A stretch of DNA of 64,000 nt from Elymus sibiricus (lineage: Eukaryota > Streptophyta > Magnoliopsida > Poales > Poaceae): NCBI GenBank assembly GCA_039707655.1, contig CM077672.1:454934390-454998389 (forward strand). The letters run 5' to 3'. The notes under the pieces were generated by a model. The model was not told the DNA's origin. It saw nothing but the letters and a program-made list of their open reading frames with translations, and ran no database searches. Shown here one piece after another: positions 55,128-64,000 of this stretch. The translations under genes and the position numbers were made by a program. Every line of letters begins with the position of its first letter. Within the stretch, counting starts at the first letter, position 1.

Positions 55128-58100
55128 TTAGATGAAATGGTATTCTCCGTTGGGAGATATGACCTGCTGAAGCAAAAATCCCGTCATTTCCTCTTGAAGT
55201 GCTCGTATGCGGTCCTTTGGTAGGAGTCTACCCCGCATCTCCACCATCTTTAAAGAAGGAGATCAATATGAATATATTAGTTGTGTGTATATATATTAAA
55301 TCATGATAAAAAAAATTGTGAATAGTGTTTACGTACCCAAAGATGTCTTGCATCTCGGCTCCTTTCGGTAATAAAGCGAATGTTCTCGCAAACGTAGTAT
55401 GCACATAAATTAGTCCCCTTTTCCTGCCTCATACACTTTACGATAATAGAATTCAATCAGATAATAATTAAGCATGATAACGGTATTGAAACTAGAATTA
55501 AAGAGATGCGCGGACGTAGCTAGTACTACTTAATTACCTTGGACCGTCGCCATTTCAGCTATGGTTCCCATTCACCGACAATCTCTTGGATGAACTTTTT
55601 CCAAACCCTGCCCGGCAAAGAAAATGAATAAAAGAGTTATTAATTACTTGATATCAGGAAATGAACTAAAGAGGCCGACATAGTGCGATAATGATTGAAA
55701 TTACCTGTCGAGCATCAAAAACAGGCTCCTGTATTCTTCAGCGTCTTTACCTAGTGAGTCCAGTACTTCAACAGTTCCCTCGTCAACTCTAATGATTAGC
55801 AGGATCCAGTGGAATCTGCGCACACGTTTGTATAAGCGGGCATGCATAACTCATCAACTACACTTAACATCGAGTAAGCAAAAATAGAATTTGTAGTACA
55901 AGACAGTAACACTCACCTGAAGTTGTAAGGAAGAAGTATTTCTGGTCTGGTATTTAGTTCCTTCAAAAACATTAGCAAGCTATTCTCTGTGTCTTGTGGG
56001 TGGTTATTTAACACAATTTCATTAACGGTATTTGGGTCAATGAACCCAATGCCATAGACTCTATCTCTTTTCAATTCATAAATCTTCATTCTGCATATAT
56101 AATACCACACAAAAGAATATAGCGAGGATAATTACAGGCAATGAACGAGCTGAGCTAGAAACTTAAATTACAGAAAGAAATCACTTACAGACAATAGCAA
56201 CTGACGAGAGATTTGTCGAGTGCGTCTTGATTGAATAACTGAAAAATTTCTGGAAATTCAATCCACACATCATTTCTATGGAAGTAATGCTCTGGCTTGA
56301 CTTTCACCATGAGGCTCTCTCGCCCGGCCTTTACTTCTCTCAGGTACCAGTCATGCAATCTGCGCATTTGCGTTGGTAGAAGCTCCTCCTCGTCAGGCCT
56401 GACCAGAGGGTTCCCGGGGACATATTTCCATGCTAGTTTCTTCGGATCCATCGTGGGGAGTTCCTCGATGCCTAGGAGTTGTTCAACAGTGATACCCATC
56501 TCTCTAGCCGCTATCTCTCTATCAGCGTCGGTTACCGCCTTATCGGTACTCACCTTGAGTGGGGGGGTCGATTGCACTGCCTGTTCTCCGAGCTGGGGAA
56601 CAGTTTTCCCGCTTTTATTACTACCTGTAAGGCTCGACTGCTGATTTTTTTGTTGATGGTATGACTTTCTAATAGAGCGTTCATAGTCTGATCGCCTTTT
56701 CTCCACAGCCGGTTTAGCAAGATCCACAAAGTGTTGTACGACTTTCTCAGGTATTTTCTCCTTCGGCAGCGGGGGCGGTTTTGGTGCAAAATGGGCCTTC
56801 ACTTGGGCATCCATGACCCGTTTGTTTTCCTCCTCAGCCATCTCATAAGCTAACTTCTTTTTGGCAGGAGGCTCGGGTTTCTTCTTTGGTGCTCTCTTCC
56901 GCTTTGGAGTCGGCCCACGCGGCGGAGATCGATATCGCGTACTCGCGCTGGGCTCCGTCTCGAGGTGGGGTGGATTCGGCTGACGCGGCGGAGATCGATA
57001 TGGCAGACTCGCGCTGCGCTCCGTCTCGAGGTGGGTTGGAGTCGGCTGACGCGGCGGACTTGGAGGAGGAGTCGGTGGCCTTGGCACCGAGTTTGGAAAC
57101 ACGATGCATTCCTTTCTCCATACAATGAGACCACGTATGGCTTCTCCCAGTGTCTGCTCCCCTTGACCTCCAGGAAAGTCAAGCTCTAGTGAGTCATATC
57201 CCGACAGAACTTCATCCACCCCGACACGAGCATAGCCAGGTGGAATCAGATTGCCGTGGATGGTTGCTTCAGGTGGATTCGGTAAAGCAAAGCCGTCCAC
57301 CACCTTCATGGATATGTTCTTCATTTTCATGTGTAGCTCACAAGTTGTCGTCTCTTGGATATCATCCACGGGGTAGCGAGCCAGTAGTGCATCATCGGCC
57401 GGGACCCCCGTGGAACCCACGCTGCTTTTCGGCATAGATGGGATGGTACTATCCAATGCTGGATCTGGTTGCTCCTACCGCTGAGACGCCCTTTGCTGGC
57501 TAATTGTGTCAATCTGCTCCTGCTGCCGCATGAAAGCGTGTTCCAACTCCGCGTTCTTTGATTCTACCTTTTGAAGCCGGTCTGCATCCTGCTTCCTCTG
57601 GTCTGCATCCTGCTTCTTCTTTCTCGCACGGCTTCTGTAAGTGTCGTTCCACTCCGCAAACCCCTCAAACCACGGAACAACGCCTTTGCCTCGTTTTCGT
57701 CCCGGGTGTTCAAAATTCTTGAGGGCGCGTGTAAGCTCGTCGTTCTCTCTCTCGGGCTAGAACACCCCCGTTCGAGCCTCTTCTATTGCTTCAAGTAAAG
57801 CGTCCGAGGCTTCTTTAAGACTTGTCTGTTCAATAATCTCCCCTGTCTTTCGGTCCAACTTTCCCCCATGCGCATAAAACCAAGTCCTGCACCTGTCGGG
57901 CCAACCCACTGTTTGTGGAGTGACCCCTGCAGCAATCATATTTTTCTCAGATTCATCCCACTTAGGCAACCCAGTCTTGTAGCCACCTGGCCCCAGAACA
58001 TGGTGAAACTTTTTTTCTCAGCATTTATCTTGTTTTTCATCGACCGTTCCTTAGCTGCTTCCGATTCCTTGAACTCCACAAATAAGTCCCAGTGATCTTT

Positions 58101-58612
58101 TACCTTCTCTAGTGGTCCAGTGAATTCTGGAGTCTTCTTTTCTGCGTTGACGTAGTTGGCCCATAATCTTTTCTTCCAAGACTGGAATTGTGTGGCCATC
58201 TTCTTAAGAGCACACTTCTTGACTTTCTCCCGTTGGAGATCTGTGAAACCCTCTGATAGGGTGAAATGTGACATGAGCGTATCCCAAAGCAGATTTTTTG
58301 CTCTTTCATCGACAAAACTAACTCCTCGATCTTCCTTTGGCTTATTCCATTATTGAACGGTGATCGGGATTTGGTCCCTAACAATAACTCCGCATTGACG
58401 TATAAATTTGTCCGCATTCTTTTTAGGAGCAATCGGTTCGCCATCTTCTTTGATTTCATCGATGTTGTACTTTATGCCATCGGGCAACTTTTTGGCCGAG
58501 CCTCGTACTACCCTTGTAGAAGATTTGCTCGATCCGGAGGGCTAAAAGAAGAATGATTCGTTAATATATATATATATACAAATCAATTAATACATGTAAT
58601 GATCACTAGAGG

Positions 58613-58662
<50 letters not shown>

Positions 58663-58864
58663 CGCCGGACTTTGTTAATTGAAGAACATTTCCTTCGCCA
58701 TCATTGTTTGTGTGCCCTTCGTCTATTGGTTCTTCCTCAATTCCCTCACCGGACTCGTTCAGATATTGTGAGCCGTCATCTGGTTCAATCTCTGGGTTTT
58801 GGGAGCGTATCATGTCGAACATGATATCCTCTTGATCATGGTCGTCTCTGCCGCTATAGTCCAT
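55128..58864 (-). pseudogene. TNPA-like/Ulp1 fused gene of element C
   Basis: Exon 58661-58864 encodes the acidic N-terminus (MDYSGRDDHDQEDIMFDMIR). The second exon runs from about 58542 to 56190: CGVIVRDQIPITV, LWDTLMSHFTLSEGFTD, a transposase_24-like region, the block TIHGNLIPPGYARVGVDEVL, Pro-rich repeats (PPRQPTP), then without a break a linker and the Ulp1 start (VWIEFPEIFQLF). Later exons encode KRDRVYGIGFIDPNTVNE, FHWILLIIRVDEGTVEVLDS, RQEKGTNLCAYYVCENIR and a last exon to 55128. His-Trp, Asp, Gln and Cys of the C48 catalytic set are visible. Breaks: stops after TVQ near 58353, after TGVF near 57757, after SQR near 57477 and in GEWEP near 55555, and a frameshift near 58010. The gene shows that the two halves form one protein. 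Confidence 0.83.
58616..58659. repeat. (TA)n microsatellite at the splice donor, element C
   Basis: Twenty-two TA units adjoining the GT donor of the exon 58661-58864, the same place as 45331-45400 in element B. Confidence 0.93.
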
Positions 58865-59149
58865 AGCTTAACTAATCCAGAAGAAAGATAAAACAATTTA
58901 GTATTCAAACTAGAATGCATTCAATAAGCAAAAACTAATACATTTCGAATAATCCAGTTAATGCATCATCGAATATTATAGAATATTATCACTAATACAT
59001 CTCGAATATTATCATATAACATCACTAATACAGCTCGAATATTATCGAATAATCCAGTTGACTCGCGGTTCCTCCGTCACTAATACATCTCGAATAATCC
59101 AGTTAATGCAACAATAATATCACATAATATCACTAAGCATCTCGCCCAA

Positions 59150-59569
59150 TCAAACTGGACGTCGACTCCCGGTTCCTGAGCCGCAGGCGGTGAACACCCA
59201 AAGAGAAGGAACCATCACAGGATCATAGCTCGGGTGAGATCCCTGAAGAAACTGCCAGGTATTAGAGAAGCTGTCGTCCAACGCAACCATGTAGCGACGG
59301 ACGTGCTCGTCCTCCTCCCCGACACGGCGACGTACCACCCTCTCGGGGGCCGGCTCCCTCTGCATCGATAATGGCCCACGCGACCGCCACCAAAGAAGCT
59401 CTGGGTCGACGACGAGACCCCGATTCCTCACCAAGCTGCGCGCCCCGGAAGGTAGCACCTCCCAGTGCCAGCCCGGTGGAGCCCAGTCCCGTACATGGCG
59501 CCTCTCAAACTGGTTGTCGCCGCCGAGTCGACGACGAGGATGCGGGCCGGGCATCGTCGCCGAGAACAA
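59150..59569 (-). CDS. Small conserved CACTA ORF (RDWAPPGW protein), element C
   Basis: Intact frame of 139 residues from Met 59569 (MFSATMPGPHPRRRLGG); the better-conserved start is Met 59554. It contains RDWAPPGWHWEVLPSGARSL, DPELLWWRSRGPLS, EEDEHVRRYMVALDDSFSNT and SHPSYDPVMVPSLWVFTA, ending GTGSRRPV. Conserved with B over its whole length, with differences concentrated in the ends. It lies in the leader of the TNPA-like gene. No known domain is recognised. Confidence 0.68.
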   Translation of the reverse strand: MFSATMPGPHPRRRLGGDNQFERRHVRDWAPPGWHWEVLPSGARSLVRNRGLVVDPELLWWRSRGPLSMQREPAPERVVRRRVGEEDEHVRRYMVALDDSFSNTWQFLQGSHPSYDPVMVPSLWVFTACGSGTGSRRPV

Positions 59570-59699
59570 ATTCCTATGAAAACAAATACACGATTTCTAT
59601 ATTTTTCTTTTTTTCTCTCACCACATGTCTATATTTTTTATACACCTATCAAATACACGATTCACATTTTTGAAATCTAGTGACAAAAAAAAGATGAGG

Positions 59700-60811
59700 A
59701 GGTGAAGGGGGATTCGTAGCTCACCCTCGGCTGTAGAGGAAGTAGTTGATCAGCGGAGGGAAGATCGGGGACCAACAGCTCCGACGTCGATAAACACTCC
59801 TCGGAGATGCAACACCACAAATCTGTAAATTGTACCGATTTAAAAATTTAGACCATCACATATCATATAGCTTTTAACAACATCTCAAATTGCAAAATAA
59901 GCTTCATCATCAATTATTTACTACATATTTGCATGAGAAAAATAGCTCCAAAAATTTGACCAACATTCCATCCATCTATGAATCTAACAACATCCATGCA
60001 TCCATCTAACACAAATTCATCCATGCATCCATCCACCTAACAAACAGTAGTTAATAGTAGCAAGAAACTGAAAAAAAAACATGAAAAAAAATTAGATCAT
60101 CACATCACATCCATGCTCACCGGCCTGCAAATTCCACCGAGTGAAAAAAATTTAGATCATCACATCACATACAATATTGACACATTATCCATACTTCATA
60201 ACATCAATCCATTTGCATTTCTTGCATTCTTGTTAAATTAGATCATCACATCATACATTTGCATTTCTTGCATTATTCTTGCATTCTTGTTAATTTTTTT
60301 TTGCATTTTTGCATCACAATTATCATCACATCACATCATCACATCATAACATCAATCCATTTTGCATCACATCACATACAAAAAAAAAATTAGATCATCA
60401 CATCACGAGGTCGTCCATGGCGGCGGCCGAGCTCGGGGTGTGTGGGGGGGCGGGGGGGGGGGTAGTTAGAGGCCGTGCGCGGGCCAGGGGAGAGCGGGGG
60501 AAGACAAGGGGGGCTCACAGCGAGGTCGATCGTGAGCTCGGGGAGGGCTCAGGGAGGTTGTGGCAGTGGCGGCGACCGGCGAGGTCGAGGCAGTGGCGGC
60601 GACCGGTGAGGAGGAAGACGATGGTGCGGGCGCTGTGGGGCTCTTTGCTCGGTCCCGTGGTCGAGGAAGATGCAGCGGGCTGCGGGCTTGGGGAGGGGCC
60701 GGAGCGAGCGGGACGGCGTCGGCGATCTCCGGCGTCGGAGGTTGAAGACGAGTGGCCTGGCGGCGTGTGGTGTTCGATCTGTCTCCTGGGCGGGGGAAAA
60801 CGCTAAGTCAG
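59700..60811. other. Leader of the second transcription unit, element C
   Basis: Colinear with the leader of element A in parts (gatcagcggagggaagatcg at 59750; atccatccatc and catcacatcacat tracts), ending in a GC-rich block (60420-60800) next to the TATA box. GC-rich frames here are not considered genes. Confidence 0.5.
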
Positions 60812-60818
60812 TTATATA
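60812..60818 (-). promoter_or_regulatory. TATA box of the internal promoter, element C
   Basis: The minus strand reads gatcctatataactgac directly after the repeat block, as in A and B. Confidence 0.68.
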
Positions 60819-60825
60819 GGATCGA

Positions 60826-61024
60826 CCTTTAGTCCCGGTTGAATCCACGACCCGGGACTAAAGGACCTTTAGTCCCGGTTCGTGGCTGCAACCGGGACTA
60901 AAGGGTAGGCCTTTAGTCCCGGTTACAGCCACGGGCCGGGACTAAAGGTCTGTTTTTGGGGCCCAAATTAAGCGCGGGAGGAGGACCTTTAGTCCCGGCT
61001 GGTGGTGCCAACCGGGACTAAAGG
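60826..61024. repeat. Internal block of subterminal-type repeats, element C
   Basis: Four inverted pairs of cctttagtcccggtt / aaccgggactaaagg within 200 bp, between TNP2 and the internal TATA box. Confidence 0.88.
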
Positions 61025-61660
61025 TTTTTTTTTCATTTTTTCTGTTTTTGCTTTATTTTTTTTCTTTGGTTTCTACTTACAGCCAAATATTTAGAGTTTT
61101 TGAGTGAATATTTTTTGCTTTAGGTCACAAAAATTATAAACTTTCTGTTAGTGCCAGTAGTTTTCAAATTTGAATAGTTTAAATTTGAATTCTTTGAAAT
61201 TTGTGTGAATCACTCGTTTGTGAATAACTTTAGTTTAAAAATAGATTTTTGAGTGATTCTTTTTCCTGCTGTTTAATATTAGTGTGTTTTATCAGTATGT
61301 TCAATTTGGTAATTTTTAGGTTATTTTAAATAGGTGTTTTAATCAAAAACAGATTCTGTTTAGCTCTTTTAGTTTTATACCTTCATTTGTTTTAAATATT
61401 TTAGTTTATATGTTTTCTTGTTATTCTTTTGCCAAATTATATTATGTTTCTGTTAGTCAGCATGAGGAGTTTTAATTTTCAACCCTTACTTACTTCATTT
61501 GTTATTTTTCATGCATTTAATGATTTTTTTGAGCTAAATGACCCTGAAATTGAAAAGCACTACAAATGAACTCTGAAAAGGTTGAAACTTGGCATGGTAT
61601 CATCATTTCACCCACATAGCATGTGCTAAAAAGTTGAGAGGGTTACGGCAAAAACTGGAT
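61025..61660. other. TNP2 3' flank, element C
   Basis: AT-rich sequence matching element B's 42020-42350 in reverse complement (including ttgagagggttacggcaaaa and caaatttgaatagtttaaat). No gene is seen. Confidence 0.55.
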
Positions 61661-61858
61661 GCACTTCGTGTACAAACTCGACCATCTCCGGCGGAGCACG
61701 AGCAGAGCGGCACACGCGAAGGATGACAACACGGTGCATGCAAGTGCCACGGAGCTCACTTGGGTTTCCAGCTGTCGCCCAAGCGGCGGGAGAGAGCCCC
61801 CAAGAAAATGATGACGGTGAAGCCGGTCACATCCCAGAGTGGGATCTTGGGGTATAAA
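61661..61858. other. Element C-specific insert next to the TNP2 stop
   Basis: About 200 bp of GC-richer DNA (ccatctccggcggagcacga ... tcacatcccagagtgggatc) with no counterpart at this place in A or B. It replaces the end of TNP2, which here finishes KKKFYTPRSHSGM. It may be another captured host fragment, but I cannot identify it. Confidence 0.45.
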
Positions 61859-64000
61859 ACTTTTTCTTCGCGTGTGTCCTTTTGCGCCGTAACCATGGAC
61901 AATCTTCATCATTTAACAGGATACTTGGGTCAGTCTTCACTATGAAGGGAGGAATTTCATGAAACTTTTCATAATCTTCTGACATGTCTGTCTTGTCCTC
62001 CACTCCCACAATGTTTCTTTTCCCTGAAAGAACTATGTGGCGCTTTGGCTCACCGTATGATGTATTCACTTCCTTATCTTTCCCTTTTCTCGGTTTGGTA
62101 GACATGTCCTTCACATAGAAAACCTGCGCCACATCATTGGCTAGGACGAATGGTTCGTCTGTGTACCCAAGATTGTTGAGATCCACTATTGTCATTCCGT
62201 ACTGCGGGTCTACCTTTACCCCGCCTCCTGTCAGATTGACCCATTTGCACCGAAACAAAGGGACCTTAAACTCACGTCCATAGTCAAGTTCCCATATCTC
62301 CTCTATGTAACCATAATATGTGTCCTTTTCTCTATTGGTGTTTGTTGCATCAAAGCGGACACCACTGTTTTGGTTGGTGCTCTTTTGATCTTGGGCGATC
62401 GTGTAAAATGTATTCCCATTAATCTCGTACCCTTTGAAAGTCAATATAGTCGAAGATGGTGACTTGGCCAACAAGTACAGCTCATCTCCAACACTGTCGC
62501 CATTCATGAGATGTGTTTGCAACCAACCGCCGAAAGTCGCCATGTGTGTACGTTTAATCCAGGGGTCAGACTGCTCCGGGTTCTTGGAGCGTACAATATC
62601 CATGTGTTCCTCGATATACGGAGCCACCAAGGTGGAATTTTGTAGAACTGTGTAGTGTGCTCGGGCCCAAGAATGCCCGTCCCTACATATTACTAAATCC
62701 TTTCCTAGTGTGCCTTTTCCACTCAGTCTCCCCTCATGCCGCGATTCAAGAACACCAATCGGCTTAAGGTCAGGAATAAAGTCAACACAAAACTCAATAA
62801 CCTCCTCTGTTTCATGGCCCTTGGAGATGCTTCCTTCTGGCCTAGGACGGTTATGAACATATTTCTTTAAGACTCCCATGAACCTCTCAAAGGGGAACAT
62901 ATTGTGTAGAAATATAGGACCCAGAATGGCAATCTCTTCGACTAGGTGAACTAGGACGTGCGTCATGATATTGAAGAAGGATGGTGGGAACACCAACTCG
63001 AAACTGACAAGACATTGCACCAAATCATTCTGTAACCTTGGTAGGATTTCTGGATCGATTACCTTCTGGGAAATTGCATTGAGGAATGCACATAGCTTCA
63101 CAATGGCTAATCGAACATTTTCCAGTAGAAGCCCCCTCAATGCAACCGGAAGTAATTGCGTCATAATCACGTGGGAGTCATGAGACTTTAAGTTTTGGAA
63201 TTTTTTCTCTGCCATATTTATTATTCCCTTTATATTCGACGAGAAGCCAGACGGGACCTTCATACTGAGCAGGCATTCAAAGAAGATTTCCTTCTCTTCT
63301 TTGGTAAGAGCGTAGCTGGCAGGACCTTGATACTGCTTTGGATGCATGCCGTCTTTTTCGTGCATACGTTGCTGGTCCTCCCGTGCCTCAGGTGTATCTT
63401 TTGTCTTCCCATACACGCCCAAGAAGCCTAGCAGGTTCACGCAAAGATTCTTCGTCATGTGCATCACGTCGATTGCAGAGCGGACCTCTAGGACTTTCCA
63501 ATAGGGTAGGTCCCAAAATATAGATTTCTTCTTCCACATGGGTGCGTGTCCGTCAGCGTCATTCGGAACAGATTGTCCGCCAGGACCCTTTCCAAAGATT
63601 ACTTTTAAATCCTTGACCATATCAAGTATATGATCACCAGTACGGTGGTCAGGCTTCTTCCGGTGATCTGCCTCACCTTTGAAATGCTTGCCTTTCTTTC
63701 TTAAGAGATGCTTGATCGGAAGAAATCGACGATGTCCCAGGTACACATTCTTCTTACATTTATCCAAATATATACTTTTGGTCCCATCTAAACAGTGCGT
63801 GCATGCGTGGTATCCCTTGTTTGTCTGTCCTGAAAGGTTACTAAGAGCAGGCCACTCATTGATGGTTACAAACAGCAACGCTCGTAGGTCAAATTCCTGC
63901 TGTTTGTGCTCATCCCACACACGTACACCTTTTATGTCCCACAGCTGTAAAAGTTCTTCAACTAATGGCCTTAGGTACACATCAATGTCGTTGCCGGGTT
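61827..64000 (-). CDS. tnp2: TNP2-type CACTA transposase, element C, open to the window edge
   Basis: A continuous minus-strand frame of more than 720 codons from the right window edge (the codons before Met 63980 read PGNDID) to the stop at 61827. It contains LVEELLQLWDIKGVRVWDEH, the Cys/His pair CTHCLD, EVRSAIDVMHMTKNLCVNLL, the DUF4218-type region (SFFNIMTHVLVHLVEEIAIL, FERFMGVLKKYVHN) and the DUF4216-type region (FRCKWVNLTGGGVKVDPQYG, VLANDVAQVFYVKDMSTKP). None of the stops or frameshifts of A and B is present. The N-terminal part, including part of the catalytic core, lies beyond the window. The last ten residues are new because of the adjacent insert. Likely function: DDE-type transposase cutting at the CACTA ends, acting in the nucleus. 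Confidence 0.9.
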   Translation of the reverse strand, partial: PGNDIDVYLRPLVEELLQLWDIKGVRVWDEHKQQEFDLRALLFVTINEWPALSNLSGQTNKGYHACTHCLDGTKSIYLDKCKKNVYLGHRRFLPIKHLLRKKGKHFKGEADHRKKPDHRTGDHILDMVKDLKVIFGKGPGGQSVPNDADGHAPMWKKKSIFWDLPYWKVLEVRSAIDVMHMTKNLCVNLLGFLGVYGKTKDTPEAREDQQRMHEKDGMHPKQYQGPASYALTKEEKEIFFECLLSMKVPSGFSSNIKGIINMAEKKFQNLKSHDSHVIMTQLLPVALRGLLLENVRLAIVKLCAFLNAISQKVIDPEILPRLQNDLVQCLVSFELVFPPSFFNIMTHVLVHLVEEIAILGPIFLHNMFPFERFMGVLKKYVHNRPRPEGSISKGHETEEVIEFCVDFIPDLKPIGVLESRHEGRLSGKGTLGKDLVICRDGHSWARAHYTVLQNSTLVAPYIEEHMDIVRSKNPEQSDPWIKRTHMATFGGWLQTHLMNGDSVGDELYLLAKSPSSTILTFKGYEINGNTFYTIAQDQKSTNQNSGVRFDATNTNREKDTYYGYIEEIWELDYGREFKVPLFRCKWVNLTGGGVKVDPQYGMTIVDLNNLGYTDEPFVLANDVAQVFYVKDMSTKPRKGKDKEVNTSYGEPKRHIVLSGKRNIVGVEDKTDMSEDYEKFHEIPPFIVKTDPSILLNDEDCPWLRRKRTHAKKKFYTPRSHSGM

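Larger units (their letters stand above)
54594..64000 (-). mobile_element. CACTA (En/Spm) transposon, element C, cut by the window end
   Basis: Begins cactagtggagaaacggcc, a variant of the TIR of A and B, preceded by tgt (54591-54593), which should recur at the unseen end. Subterminal repeats follow. Genes read on the minus strand in the same order as in element A: TNP2 at the right edge, internal repeats and TATA box, small ORF, TNPA-like/Ulp1 gene. Its TNP2 frame has no stop in the visible part, so it may be the autonomous or most recently active member here, although its second gene is damaged. Confidence 0.93.

Overview
This window looks like repeat-rich DNA from a grass of the wheat tribe (Triticeae). 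It carries CACTA (En/Spm) DNA transposons with 'TTTAGTCCCGGTT' subterminal repeats, large LTR retrotransposons whose ends read TGATACGTC..., Stowaway MITEs, LINE fragments, and a tandem pair of plant BTB/POZ (POB1-type) genes. Nothing bacterial or viral was seen. Family assignments come from reading the sequence, without database searches.

Layout. Bases 1-43 are the right tip of a CACTA element that lies mostly outside the window. Element A (1265-20795, TSD gag, genes on the minus strand) is a 19.5 kb CACTA element with broken genes. A minus-oriented LTR retrotransposon without recognisable pol (3221-10498) sits inside it, and it carries a captured fragment of the host SPT6 gene (about 15.30-15.69 kb). 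From 21.7 to 50.1 kb is a tandem duplication of a BTB/POZ gene: copy 1 at 23071-27839, copy 2 at 33280-37067. Copy 1 has a LINE fragment just upstream of its start codon and a 936 bp retroposon in intron 1. Between the copies lies a Harbinger-like fragment split by an LTR retrotransposon (28611-32874, TSD caccg), whose single long reading frame is not gag-pol. Element B (37078-49467, TSD taa, plus strand) is a complete 12.4 kb CACTA element inserted ten bases after the stop codon of BTB copy 2; the displaced 3' flank of that gene resumes at 49468. A LINE-tailed insertion inside a Stowaway-like MITE, more MITEs and tandem repeats fill 50.1-54.6 kb. Element C (54594 to beyond 64000, TSD side tgt, minus strand) is a third CACTA element with an uninterrupted TNP2 reading frame to the window edge.

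How the CACTA genes work together. A and B share one plan, and C shows every part of it that lies inside the window. The TNP2-side end has TIR, subterminal repeats and a TATA box, followed by a 119-residue coiled-coil/membrane ORF and the TNP2 transposase. An internal second block of the same repeats with its own TATA box follows. After it come a 133-139 residue ORF and a long gene joining an En/Spm-type DNA-binding region to a SUMO-protease-like (Ulp1/C48) domain, and then the other TIR. Repeats beside both TATA boxes suggest that element proteins binding them could control both promoters.

Most interesting observation. In the transcribed leader of element B's second gene lies a long inverted repeat (43647-44266) made from a captured SNF2-helicase fragment resembling the CLASSY/DRD1 group of RNA-directed DNA methylation factors. 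Its transcript would fold into a roughly 300 bp hairpin. Element A carries a piece of SPT6. The family therefore carries fragments of host chromatin and transcription genes, in one case arranged as a potential siRNA source.
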